Counted from the first letter of the stretch, positions 21,940 through 31,954 are shown. The stretch: DNA of 64,000 bases from Heloderma charlesbogerti (GCA_026122225.1 JANEZZ010000399.1:2738001-2802000); one strand, 5' to 3'. The notes: a model not told the origin generated them from the sequence alone. Translations and numbers: made by a program.

Positions 21940-22078
21940 AAGGGTTGAATCCGGATTTAGTCATAGTTCCAGTGGACCCATTGAAATCAATTAAACTTCA
22001 GTTCATCATGACTAACTGAAGTCCAGTGATTTCAGTGGGTCTACTGTAAATATGACTAAATCTGGTTCCAACCCATTG
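21940..22078. repeat. palindromic MITE, GACTTAGTC family, copy 3
   Basis: GGGTTGAATCCGGATTTAGT and the inverted GACTAAATCTGGTTCCAACC enclose CATCATGACTAACTGAAG. It belongs with the copies at 3.8 and 5.6 kb. Confidence 0.8.
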
Positions 22079-22646
22079 AGACAATTCTCCCCACCCCACC
22101 CCACTTCACAAATCATTGCCTGCCTAGTCACTATTTTAGTGGCTATTTTCAAGGCTGTCCCACTGAAGCAAAGACATGTTCATGAACCCTTGTGGGCTCT
22201 GGGTCTATGCTCCTTCACAGTGCTTTGTGCTTCCTCCCACATAATTCAAATGGTTTGGTTTAGCAGGTCTCTCACTGTGAGTAGAAAACCACAGGTCTGT
22301 ATATACAAATGGCTTAAGTGAATGATAGTATTCTCTGTTCCTGCTAGATAACCATTGAAGCCCAATAGCAGTATGGGTAGCTGCCTGGGGTGGGGTGGGG
22401 AGGGGATTTCAGGAACTCATTTCATTTGGAAAAACCTCCAGGGAGCACAATCCCCACTCCATCCTACAGGGCAGTGTGACCTGAGGTGTAGGTTCAATTA
22501 TAGTCCTCCATTTCCTTGGCTGCCGCTCCTTTGCCTACATTCCATACAAGTGGAAGAAAAGACATTGTCCTTCTCTCCATTTACTTCCATGGAATGAGGG
22601 AAAAGCCGTGAGGAAGGAACACAACACTACCGCACATGCCTGCTGT

Positions 22647-23505
22647 TAGGGATGGACGAAAGTCCCTTACCTGTTCTCGAAGCTTGCTTCGCGGTGGGGG
22701 GGAGGTGCTTCGGTTCTCCCCCCAAAGTTCAGGTGAGGGGGGGAGGCACCCCGCCTCGCTCAGCCGAAATTCAGGCCGGGGGGAGGCGCCCCATCCCTCG
22801 CTGCCGAAATTCAGGCCGGGTAGAAGCGCCCCGCCTACCTGGCCGCGAAAAAAAAGTAAACACACACACACACACACCCGTGATAGGCTACGTAATGATT
22901 TACGTAGCCTATCATGGCTAGATTTCCAAAGTCAGCCGTGATAGGCTATGTAAATCGTCATGTAGCCTATCACGGGTGACTTTGGAAGAAAAAAAAAAAA
23001 GCGCATACGCAAATGGCGGCTCCAATGGGGACCGCCATTTGCGTTCCTTATTTTGACACGTCTAGTCTACGTAAAGATTTACGTAGACTACGGCGAAAAT
23101 AAGGGCAACGCAAATAGCATTCCCTTATTTTTGCCGTAGTCTACGTAAATGTTTACGTAGACTAGACGTGCCAAAATAAGGAACGCAAATGGCAGCGCCG
23201 CCATTTGCGTACACACTTTTTTTTTTTCTTCCAAAGTCACCCGTGATAGGCTACGTGATGATTTACGTGACTTTGGGAATCTAGCCGTGATAGGCTACGT
23301 AAATCGTTACGTAGCCTATCACGGTTTTTTTTTTTTTTTACTTTACTTTTTTTTTTTTGCAATGGCGGCAGTGGCAGCTGGTCGGGAGACTGGCTGCCGC
23401 CCCCACCCCCGATGAAACGCTGCTGAGACCTGCCGCCGAGAGGGACATTCGGCCACAGTAAGTCGGCCTCCCGAAGATTCGTGGAGAAATTCTCCACCAT
23501 CTCTA
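22647..23505. mobile_element. palindromic hAT-like element D, 859 bp
   Basis: It begins TAGGGATGGACG and ends CCACCATCTCTA, flanked by an exact 8-bp duplication CCTGCTGT (22639-22646 and 23506-23513). Hairpins from left to right: two of GATAGGCTACGTA type (22878-22917 and about 22936-22974), one of TAGTCTACGTA type (about 23062-23092), a centre around GCAAATAGCATT, one TAGTCTACGTA type (about 23135-23166), and two GATAGGCTACGTA type (about 23242-23270 and 23287-23324). GCAAATGGCGGC…CCGCCATTTGCG pairs separate them. The left end has CCCTTACCTG and the right CACAGTAAGT. It is the most symmetrical copy. Confidence 0.9.
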
Positions 23506-23529
23506 CCTGCTGTATATAACAAGATTCAG

Positions 23530-23545
23530 GGTGTGTGTGTGTATG

Positions 23546-23628
<83 letters not shown>
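23530..23628 (+). repeat. compound (GT)n-(GATA)n-(GACA)n microsatellite
   Basis: GT units (about 23530-23542) are followed by about eleven GATA units and then about nine GACA units. GATA and GACA tracts are known to be abundant in squamates and enriched on some snake W chromosomes; that says nothing definite about this locus. Confidence 0.95.
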
Positions 23629-23629
<1 letters not shown>

Positions 23630-23639
23630 TACAGATAGC

Positions 23640-24310
23640 CTAGGATAGTGAAATATCTTGAGTGTAAACACCCATTGGAAACCCCACAGAGGGAAAGCCA
23701 CTGAAGGGTGGTTTGAGGTGGGAAAATGGCAGTCAGGAGAAGGATTCCATACCCTTTCCCTGTTGTTGTTCTTCCTCTTCCTAGTGCACGTCCCAAAGTG
23801 GCACTGAATATTTAAAAAGGACTGTGGGGCTACCGTTTATGTGCATGCGTTCGCATGAAACATGCACTGAAGCCCTGTGAGAATTTGTCGCTGCTCCAAT
23901 GGCTGTCAAAATTATAGGTTTCAGTACAGAATTTAATTGAGCACTTAAGAGTTAAGGTGACACTCTCTAGAAATAACTTCAAGTCTTTGGTCATGAACAG
24001 AGAAGCAATCATGAGGCAAAGGTGTGGCCTTTTCTTTTCTTTTTTTGACTAAGTGGCCAGAGGCATATATGATGTATGGGAGTTAACCTGCTTGCTGAAT
24101 GGCTAAAGAGAGGGTGTGGCATCATGTGTTCCTTTGCTGTGCTGTTTTTGTCTTTATATGGTGCTCCCATTGTAGAGAGGTAAATGTGTCATCACCACAG
24201 ACGTCCTAGGGCTGTGTAACTGAAGCTCCACAGATACAACTGTATTAATTTGCGCTCGTCCATTGCCACCTGCGGCTCCTTCCTGCCCTCCATTGCTTCC
24301 ACTTCCCATG
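23640..24310. other. unassigned DNA
   Basis: Apparently single-copy DNA with no supported gene between the microsatellite and element B. Confidence 0.5.
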
Positions 24311-24319
24311 TAGTCTCTC

Positions 24320-25134
24320 TAGGGATGTCAGAGAATTCTATGACTTCCACAACTGACATCTAGGGATGTCAGAGAATTCCACGAATTCCCCCGAAATCCA
24401 TCGCGGAACAGCCTGCCACCCCCCTGCCCCCCCGCGGATCCCCCCCAGGATGAGACTTACCTGGGGTGGATGTTTTGGATGGCAGCGGCTCCAGCAGCGG
24501 CTGTGGCGGCTGGTCTTCCGACCGGCTGCCACCGCCGCCATTTGCAGTCTGTGTTTTTTTCTCTTTTTTCCCCCATAGACGTGATAGGCTACGTAAAGAC
24601 TTCCGTAGCCTATCGCGTCTGGGTAAAAAACAAAACAAAAACGCGTACGCAAATGGTGGCAGCTACGGCCGCCACCATTTGCATTCCTTATTTTTCGTCG
24701 TCTTAGTCTACGTAAATATTTACGTAGACTAAGACGAAGACAAGAAAGGGGAATGCAAATAGCACCCAGTACGCTATTTGCGTTCCCCTTTCTTCGTCTT
24801 AGTCTACGTAAATATTTACGTAGACTAAGACGGCGAAAAATAAGGAATGCAAATGGCGGCAGCCATAGCCGCCGCCATTTGCGTATGCGTGTTTTTTTGT
24901 TTTTTTTTACCCAGAGCCCTCCGTGGCCGGAAATCCGGCTGCGGACGGCCCTGACCTGGGCCTGGCTGGCTGCTCCGTGGTGCCACCGCGGAGCACAGCC
25001 GGCCATCGAGGATTCCGGGTGGGAGGACCAGATCGCCTCCCCCCCTGTCAAGGATTCCGGGGGGAGGGATGGAACGCCTCCCCCCCGCCATGAACAGAAT
25101 CCGCGAAAAAGTAAGTGACTTTCGTACATCCCTA
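24320..25134. mobile_element. palindromic hAT-like element B, 815 bp
   Basis: The ends are TAGGGATGTCAGAG and TTCGTACATCCCTA, flanked by an exact 8-bp duplication AGTCTCTC (24312-24319 and 25135-25142). The first ~19 bases are repeated 43 bp further in, at 24362, so the left end is locally duplicated. A GATAGGCTACGTA-type hairpin is at 24578-24619. Two perfect 38-bp TAGTCTACGTA-type palindromes lie at 24699-24736 and 24795-24832, around a central stem of GCAAATAGC and GCTATTTGC. Outward GTAAGT blocks are present (inverse at about 24456, direct at 25111). No transposase is encoded. Confidence 0.92.
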
Positions 25135-25215
25135 AGTCTCTCCCACTATCAAGAATTTAGACTGTATCTTGGGGCATGGAACTGTTCCCCACTCCCCTTG
25201 CATTACTCTGTAAAG

Positions 25216-25562
25216 CAGGGGTGTTGAACCTCTTCCAGCCGGAGGGCCGCATTCCATTTTGGAGAAGAATTTGGGGGCTGCATTCTGGTAGTGGGTGGGG
25301 CCAAACGCAAAGGGGCAGGGGGAAGTATACAAGCATATTTAAGCATAAAGTTCTGACTGTGAGTGTCTAGGCCTTAGGAGAGGCATTTCAACCTTTTAGA
25401 ATAGAGGAAAACTGCACAAAAGCAGGGAAACCACCAATCATTCGGGGGAAAATGGGTGGGGCAAGGCAAAGGGAGTGCAGTATTCTAGGGAGCCCTGAAA
25501 GCCAGTTTGGAACTCCAAGGTGGGCTGGATTTGACCCCTGGGCCTGAGGTTCTGCACCCCTG
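25216..25562. mobile_element. hAT-like non-autonomous element, CAGGGGTGTTGAACC ends
   Basis: CAGGGGTGTTGAACCTC at the left is matched by the inverse of GAGGTTCTGCACCCCTG at the right. The flanks CTGTAAAG (25208-25215) and TCGTAAAG (25563-25570) agree at 6 of 8 positions and may be a worn target duplication. Relatives are at 0.07 and 59.15 kb. Confidence 0.75.
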
Positions 25563-25614
25563 TCGTAAAGCTCTATCGTGTTTTTTCTGACTAAGGCATG
25601 ACGGAAGGCAAATG

Positions 25615-26450
25615 CTTCAGCAGCCTTGGGAAAGCTAAGCAGGCCTAGGTCTGGTCGGTGTCTGGATGGGAGACCATTTCAGATGGCCATCTATGCTGCT
25701 TGGAGTTCCATCATGGAATAACGGTAGGGATGTCAGAGAATTCCACCACGGATCTCGGTGAGGCCGAATGCCAGTGCATTCGGCCCCCCGAAATCCATGG
25801 CAGAATGAAGCCCCCACCCCCTCTAACCCATGAAAGGCACACGAAACGGAGCACTTACCTGCTGCCGTCCGCGCTGACTTGCGAATGGCAGCCACCCTGC
25901 AGCCACCATTCGCTTCTTCATCATAGCCGTGATAGGCTACGTAAGTATTTATGTAGCCTATCATGGCAAGCCAAAAAGTACACACAACAGCATACGCAAA
26001 TGGCGGCAGCTATGATGGCCGCCATTTGCGTTCCCTATTTTTAGCCGTTTTAGCCTACGTAAATATTTATGTAAGCTATTACGGCAAAAAAAAAGGAACG
26101 CAAATAGCACCCACTACGCTATTTGCATTCCCCTTTTTTTCGCCATAATAGCTTACGTAAATATTTACGTAGGCTAAAACAGCGAAAAAAAGGGAATGCA
26201 AATGGCGGCTGCCGGAGCCGCCGCCATTTGCATATGCTGTTTTTTTTTCCCGGAAGGCTGCCCAGCAGCTGGATGTCTAGCTGCGGGTGGCTCCGGGCGG
26301 CGGCTCTGCAGAATCTCCGCAGAGCGGAGCCGGCCGGATTAGGATTTTGGGGGGCGGTGCGGAGTGCCTCCCCCCCACTGCGAATCACCCTGTCAAAAAG
26401 ACTTTCATACATCCCTAAATAACGGTGGATTATAAATGTGGTAAATAATG
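25615..26450 (+). repeat. 5S-rRNA-like SINE, split by element C
   Basis: AAGCTAAGCAGGCCTAGGTC and GGTGTCTGGATGGGAGACC are very close to the 5S rRNA internal promoter region. GCTGCTTGGAGTTCCATCA and then GGTGGATTATAAATGTGG form the SINE body and tail. The tail is separated from the body by element C (25725-26417), so the SINE is the older insertion. Confidence 0.75.
25725..26417. mobile_element. palindromic hAT-like element C, 693 bp
   Basis: It starts TAGGGATGTCAGAG and ends TTTCATACATCCCTA, with an exact 8-bp duplication AATAACGG on each side (25717-25724 and 26418-26425). It holds a GATAGGCTACGTA hairpin (about 25926-25966), two worn TACGTAAATATTTACGTA hairpins (about 26045-26085 and 26140-26182) and a central GCAAATAGC…GCTATTTGC stem. 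GCAAATGGCGGC pairs lie at about 25994 and 26198. The left AC-TTACCTG block is present, but the right GTAAGT block is lost. It is inserted in a 5S-like SINE. Confidence 0.92.
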
Positions 26451-26555
26451 TAGTAAACCCAATTTCACATTGATTGGGGAATGCTTCTTCTTCGTTAAGC
26501 TGTACATTGATAATGAAATAATAATACATGATTATTATGAATAATAATATACATC

Positions 26556-26768
26556 ATACCATGTTGGACTGGGACTCTGGAGATCCGGGTTCTAATCGCC
26601 CCTCAGCCATGAAGCTCACTGGGTGAGTTTGGGCCAGTCACTGACTCTCAGCCTAACTGACCTCACAGGGTTGTTGTGAGGATAAAATGGAGAGGAGGAG
26701 GACAATGTAAGCCACCTTGGGTTCCTTGCAAGAGGAAAAGAAGTGGGATATAAATGTAATAAATAGAC
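26556..26768 (+). repeat. tRNA-derived SINE with CORE/MIR-like segment, copy c
   Basis: It starts within the head at TTGGACTGGGACTCTGG, then GGGTTCTAATCGCC, CACAGGGTTGTTGTGAGGAT, and GGGATATAAATGTAATAAAT. The A-box part is missing. A short ACA/ATA simple repeat (about 26794-26822) follows. Confidence 0.8.
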
Positions 26769-26959
26769 TATAATATAGTATGATGTATATATACAACAAC
26801 AACAACAACAATAATAATAATTTACATCAGCATCACTTCCATTTACAGCAACACCAAAAAGCAGAAGCTGGCCCTTCTGGTCTCTTGTCCCTTAGATTTT
26901 TGTGCCAGTGTATTGCACATGCAAATAAATCAATGAATAGTCTCTAGACTGCCTTTTAG

Positions 26960-27973
26960 GGTATAGAATCATAGAATCATAGAATAGTAGGGTTGGAAGG
27001 GGCCTACAAGGCCATCGAGTCCAACCCCCTGCTCAATGCAGGAATCCAAGTCACAGCATCCCTGACAAATGGCTGTCCAGCCTCGTCTTGAAGGCCTCCA
27101 GTGTGGGAGAGCCCACCACCTCCCCAGGTAATTGGTTCCATTGTCGTATTGCTCTTACAGTCAGGAAGTTTTTCCTGATGTTCAGCCGGAATCTGGCTTC
27201 CTGTAACTTGAGCCCATGATTCCGTGTCCTGCACTCTGGGATGATCAAGAAGAGATGCTGGCCTTCTTCCCTGTGACAACCTTTCAAGTACTTGAAGAGC
27301 GCTATCATATCTCCCCTCAGTCATCTCTTCTCAAGGCTAAACATGCCCAGTTCTTTCAGTCTCTTTTCATAGGGCTTTGTTTCCAGTCCCCTGATCATCT
27401 TTGTTGCCCTCCTCTGAACCCTCTCCAGTTTGTCTGCATCCTTCTTAAAGTGTGGTGCCCAGAACTGGACACAGTACTCCAGATGAGGCCTAACCAGTGC
27501 TGAGTAGAGGGTAACTAGTACTTCCCGGGATTTGGAAGCTATGCCTCTATTAATGCAGCCCAAAAGAGCATTTGCCTTTTTTGCAGCCACATCACATTGT
27601 TGGCTCATATTCAGCTTGTGATCTACAACAATTCCAAGATCCTTCTCGCTTGTAGTGTGGTTGAGCCACGTATCCCCCATCTTGTAACTGTGCATTTGGT
27701 TTCTTTTTCCTAGGTGTAGAACTTGGCATTTATCCCTATTAAATGTCATTCTGTTGTTTTCTGCCCAGCGCTCATGTCTATCCAGACCACATTGAATTTT
27801 GTTTCTGTCTTCCAAAATATTAGCTATCCCACCCAATTTGGTGTCATCTGCAAATTTGATCAGCATTCCCTGCACCTCCTCCTCCAAGTCATTAATAAAA
27901 ATGTTGAAAAGCACTGGGCCCAGCACTGAGCCCTGCGGTACCCCACTCGTTACCTCGCCCTTACAAAGCCCCG
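26960..27973 (-). mobile_element. CR1 LINE, 5'-truncated, ORF2 C-terminal half and 3' end
   Basis: The minus strand carries a CR1 ORF2 from within the RT domain to the 3' terminus, which consists of ATTCTATGATTCTATGAT-type repeats at about 26960-26990. The 5' truncation falls near 27973. Compared with the plus copy at 15.9 kb it is longer and better preserved. Confidence 0.93.
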
Positions 27974-27986
27974 TAGATATAAGCAA
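27051..27986 (-). pseudogene. CR1 ORF2 reverse transcriptase, C-terminal, with one stop
   Basis: The upstream frame (27321-27986) has GVPQGSVLGPVLFNIFINDL (RT motif) and FADDTKLGG (catalytic FADD box), then LGKRNQMHSYKMGD, KDLGIVVDHKLN, VRPHLEYCVQFW and KLERVQRRATKM. A stop codon at 27321-27323 interrupts it, and the same frame continues to about 27051 with [29 protein letters not shown] and LEAFKTRLDSHLSGML. This is otherwise close to a full CR1 C-terminus. The N-terminal endonuclease and fingers are absent because of 5' truncation. Confidence 0.9.
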
Positions 27987-28004
27987 TCATACAATACAGC
28001 TGTT

Positions 28005-28135
28005 TTCCCCAAAATTGTGCCCTCCAGATGAACTACAACTCCAAGCATTACTTTCCATTGGCCCATGCTAGTTGGGGCTGATGGGAGTTGAAGTCCAAAT
28101 TACCTGGTGGGCACCAGTAGGGAAGGCTGGGGAAC
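28005..28135. repeat. palindromic MITE, CCAACCTGGTGCC family
   Basis: GTGCCCTCCAGATGAACTAC and the inverse GAAGTCCAAATTACCTGG…GGGCACC pair around GGCCCATGCTAGTTGGGGC. It is a diverged copy. Confidence 0.65.
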
Positions 28136-28184
28136 AGTATCAACTTCAGTAAAAACAATAATTTAAATGTGCAGTCTAAGACAA

Positions 28185-28300
28185 TTCAACTGCAGTCTAC
28201 CCTTCCTTTGGGAATCTCAAAGCAGCTTACCCAGAGCACCCAGGCAGTCTCCCATCCAGGCACTGACCAAGCTGTGTTCTGCGCATCATGTGCGAGACCA
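28185..28300 (-). repeat. 5S-rRNA-like SINE fragment
   Basis: On the minus strand TTGGTCAGTGCCTGGATGGG followed by AGACTGCCTGG resembles the 5S internal region, and GCTGCTTTGAGATTCCC the SINE body. It is decayed. Confidence 0.55.
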
Positions 28301-28859
28301 TTCTCTAGAACGGGGCTTGGCATTTCTGCAGCCCTCATCCTAATTTCATGCACCCCTTCACCTAATTTCAGAAGTCCTCTACAAGCGATAATTTCAGACC
28401 TCCTGCAAGGGTGATCTGCCCTTCCTATGGCAGCCCACCGGGTGGAGAGGGAGAGAGAGAGAAACCGAGAGAAAAGGGGGTGGCAGAGAGAGAAAGAGAT
28501 GGGGAGAGAAAAGGGGGTGGCCCTGCCCACATTTGGCTCTGATCCTGCCCACTGCTGGCTTCAGCCCCCAAGAGATTATCCCTGATGTGACCCATGTCAA
28601 GAGAACGGTTACCCACACCTGCTCTAGAATAAGGTGCATGTCTCCTAAAAAAACCAAAAAAGCACCCTCAGAAGTGGCTGTCCCTTCGCAGCAGCTGCTT
28701 CTGAGTCTTCTGCTAAGCACCCAAGTCGACATGCACATATCCTGTGGGGTACATTATTTTTACCTGGTGGTGTGTGCCTGAGCATAAACAGAAAGCCTCA
28801 CATTTAAACCCCTACACTTATAGCTATACTTACAGAGGGCATGGAGGACCATGGATCAT

Positions 28860-29250
28860 CCCTGGACTTTGATTTCCTTTCACATGGAGGTTATTGTGGG
28901 GCAACCCCAATATAAAAACGACAGGCAAATCACTCCTATGGTACACATGGGTGGATCCAGGAGTCAATACATGGCTATAGCTAGTTGGCAAGGAAGATTG
29001 CTTCAAAACCCCTTTTAAGCTCCCTAAAACTGCCTTCTGCCAATATTTACAACTCAAGGTTGTTCTAGGGTTATCTGAGGGTTGCTTAACCCTGAAACAA
29101 CCCCACAACACCTACAAGCTATGGCGTGCACCTGTCATAGCTTGCATATTCAAAATTGCAGCTGGCACTTGTCTTGGAGCCTCAGGCTGATTAACCCACA
29201 GTGGCTTATCATGACATGTGAACCGACTCACTATCTGTGGGCTGCGTTTG
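28860..29250. repeat. possible palindromic repeat, GTGGCTTATCATGACATG type
   Basis: GAGGGTTGCTTAACCCTGAA and GGCTTATCATGACATGTGAA resemble parts of the inverted element at 35.8-36.2 kb. Pairing is imperfect and the borders are uncertain. Confidence 0.35.
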
Positions 29251-29364
29251 ATTTGGATGATTTGATTTGCGTTTGTATTCCTACATTAGAACTGAACTAG
29301 ATCCTACAATAGATGAGTTGCAGATCAAATGGACAGCTGAACTAGACAGCCACTAGATATCCCT

Positions 29365-29715
29365 CAGTGGGGCATAGGAAGCTGCCTTCTCTGTGGTGGC
29401 CCCCACCGTATGTAATGCCTCCCCTGGTATTTGCGAGGCCCCAATTGTAGCACACTTTAGGCGCCAATTACAGACCCATCTCTTCATCCAGTCCATCCCT
29501 GAGTAAGTGCGCTGCCCAGTTTGTTAGTTATGGTGTTGTATTGGTTTTAATGTTTGTATCAATGTTTTATATCAATGTTTTAGCAATTATTATATCTTTC
29601 AATTGTACTTTAATTTATATTGCAGTATATTTTGATGTATTTAAATTCTCTTGTAAACCACTTAGAGATATTTTTTAAACATGGTAAGTGGCATTCAAAT
29701 CTATTAGATGATGAT
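29365..29715 (+). repeat. L2-like LINE 3' UTR
   Basis: GTGGCCCCCACCGTATGTAA, CCAATTACAGACCCATCTCT and CTTGTAAACCACTTAGAGAT are arranged like the 3' UTR of the L2-type LINEs common in squamates. An ATGATGATGATAATAATAAT tail follows. There is no coding part. Confidence 0.6.
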
Positions 29716-29766
29716 GATAATAATAATGTCAGACCCTTGGTTCAGCTGGACCAGTATTGTCGACAC

Positions 29767-30867
29767 TAGGGCTGTGTGCAGACCCCCTGATTCACTTCAG
29801 ATGCCGATTCGGACCTTCTGAATTAGCTCCGCTTTGCTTTGGACTGATTTGGACCCAACCCAATTTGCTTCAGATTCAGATCAGAAGTGATTTTGGATAT
29901 CCACATTATTTGGATTTTATGGTTTCCCATTGACTTGCATTGGAAAACAGAAATGACCATCATTTTCAGTTTTTATGATAAATCCATGAAATTTGGGGAC
30001 CTGGCAGCCCCCATGGAGGTGATTCCATCTGTCAAAATTCAGACAGTTTGGCCCAGGAGTTTTTGTGCTACTGGGCCAAAATTACTGGGGTAGGTGCAGG
30101 TAAAATGTGCTTTTTTCAATACAAACACTCAAAGCAAAGAGCTATAACTTTTCACTTGTTCCATAGAAGTGCATGATATCTGGGCAACTGGCAACCCCAA
30201 TGCAGGCAACTGAACCTGCCAAACCTCAGACAGTTTGACTCAGTAGTTTTTGTGCTAGGTGCAGGTAAAATTTGATTTTTTCAGCAAAAACTCCAAAGCA
30301 AAGAGCTATAACCTTTAACTGGTTGCTCAGAAGTGCATGAAATCTGGACACCTGGCAGCCCCAATGCAGGTCATTCAAGCTGCCAAACTTCAGACCGTTT
30401 GGCCCAGTAGTTTTTGTGCCAGGCACAGAGAAAATGTGCTGTTCTCAGAAACTCAAGCCAAAGGTAATAAAGGGATAATCAGAGGTGTTTAAGAGGTGAT
30501 TAGGAGGAGGTCACTATCCCTAATCTCTGGTAAACCCTCTCCCCTAGTATTTTCTTATTCAGCTTCACACTGGATGGCCTTGGGCTCTCTTTGGCAAAAT
30601 GGAATACACATTACTTGGGAAAATAGGGCTGCCCTAGACTGAGATGCAAGACTGGGAGTGAGCCAGCCTGGCCAATGGTGCTGCTGGTCCCACCAGCACC
30701 TTGCCCACCTCTGCATCCCTTAGATGCCTCACGTTGGCCTTGCTTTGCACCACAGTATACAAACATATTCTGTGTACTTTGCCCACTATATATTATATAC
30801 TGTATAAAATGTATAAAAAATGTGTAGTGCTTTGCCCACTATATTGTATGGACTCATGTGTAATACA

Positions 30868-30898
<31 letters not shown>

Positions 30899-31707
30899 GA
30901 GCAAAAGAAAATGAAATACAGAAAGAAAAACAACCTACAAGCTAGGGGCAGGGGCGGGAGTATACTATATAGCCTAGCAGAAGATAAAAGGGATTTTTTG
31001 GTTTGTATTTTTTAGAAAGATAAGAGTTGAAATGGGAAGGGAAAGAATACAGGAACTGAGAAGGGCAGGGGGAGGGGGAGCCAAAGAACAAGGCAAGGAA
31101 AGTACATTTTAATGTGTTTTTTAAAATAAAGAATCTAGAAAAGAAAGGAAGGAAAGGCTAATAGGAATAGTTGAATTGAGAAGAGATGGGTGGGAAGGAA
31201 GAACACAACAAGTGAAGTTGCAGTAGAAGACACACATCACATTTCTAGCTAGCCAACTCTCTCACAGTGAAACAAAAGCAGAAAGATCTCCTGTTATATA
31301 CAGCATCCCCCCCCCCTCCTTTCACCACTGTCACTGATTGGAGACTGCTGGGTTATCTTCGACCCTAATCTGGCAACTAGAGTTGCCATTCGCCAAGGTT
31401 CACCATTTCCCCCCTCCCTCCTCCTCCTCCTCTCCCCTTCCCCTCTTCATCCTCCTCCTCGCCCTCACCCTGATCTTTCACAACTTGGTACATTTTAGAG
31501 ACAGGCTATCTGGGCTTCAGAATGGCTTCAGAATAGCTCTAAATCTCCCAAGGTGCACCAAGGCCCTTCAGGGGTGACTCGCTTTGCTTCAGACTGCTTT
31601 GGGGCTATTCTGACCTGCTTCAGCGCTCAATGAAGCACCCCCAAAGCACCCTGATTCACTTCAGGATTTGGCTCCAAAGTGGTCGTGGGAGCGGGAGCGG
31701 CTCCTTA
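29767..31707. mobile_element. hAT-like TAGGGCTGTG element, ~1.94 kb, expanded
   Basis: The left end is TAGGGCTGTGTGCAG; the right end (AGCGGCTCCTTA) is worn. The flanks GTCGACAC (29759-29766) and GTCGGCAC (31708-31715) match at 7 of 8 positions, and the sequence on both sides joins into one interrupted SINE. The interior matches the inverse of the 885-bp element at 57635-58519, including CTGATTCACTTCAG, TCCCATTGACTTGCATTGG and a GTTGCCATTCGCC region near 31382. Two features lengthen it: a ~170-bp unit repeated about three times (29980-30440) and about 0.8 kb of extra sequence (30480-31290). Confidence 0.75.
30869..30899 (+). repeat. (GC)n(AC)n microsatellite
   Basis: GCGCGCGCGC is followed by about eleven AC units, inside the extra sequence of the expanded element. 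Confidence 0.95.
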
Positions 31708-31954
31708 GTCGGCACTGAGTGGCAGTGGCTCTCCAGGGTTTCAGGCAGGAGGTTTTCCAACCCTACTTGGAGATGCCAGGAATTGATACTGAAACCTTCT
31801 GCATGAAAAGCACTGAACAACAGCCTTTCACTTCTTCAGTGGAACTGTATCCTCATGAACATCAAAAACTCTTCTTTATATATGCAACTGTAATTAATCT
31901 AATGGAAAACTGTCTTGCACACACACTGGACACCAGACAGATTTAACTGACTGA

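Larger units (their letters stand above)
29715..31815 (-). repeat. tRNA-derived SINE, second family, split by the 29.8-31.7 kb element
   Basis: Left of the insert is CCCTTGGTTCAGCTGGACCA, and right of it TCTCCAGGGTTTCAGGCAGG, GGAGATGCCAGGAATTGA and CCTTCTGCATG. Together they are the inverted body and B-box region of the SINE that reads AGCTCAGTGGAAGAGCAC at 59.0 kb. The intervening transposon is younger. Confidence 0.65.

Noticed and set aside
25623..25690. Functional 5S rRNA gene
   Set aside because: Only about 60 bases resemble 5S, with changes and a SINE tail; two further partial copies share the same tail, so it is a SINE.
22860..26260. CRISPR array (regular hairpins with spacers)
   Set aside because: The hairpins are arranged as inverted, not direct, repeats, have transposon ends and target duplications, and lie in a vertebrate genome.
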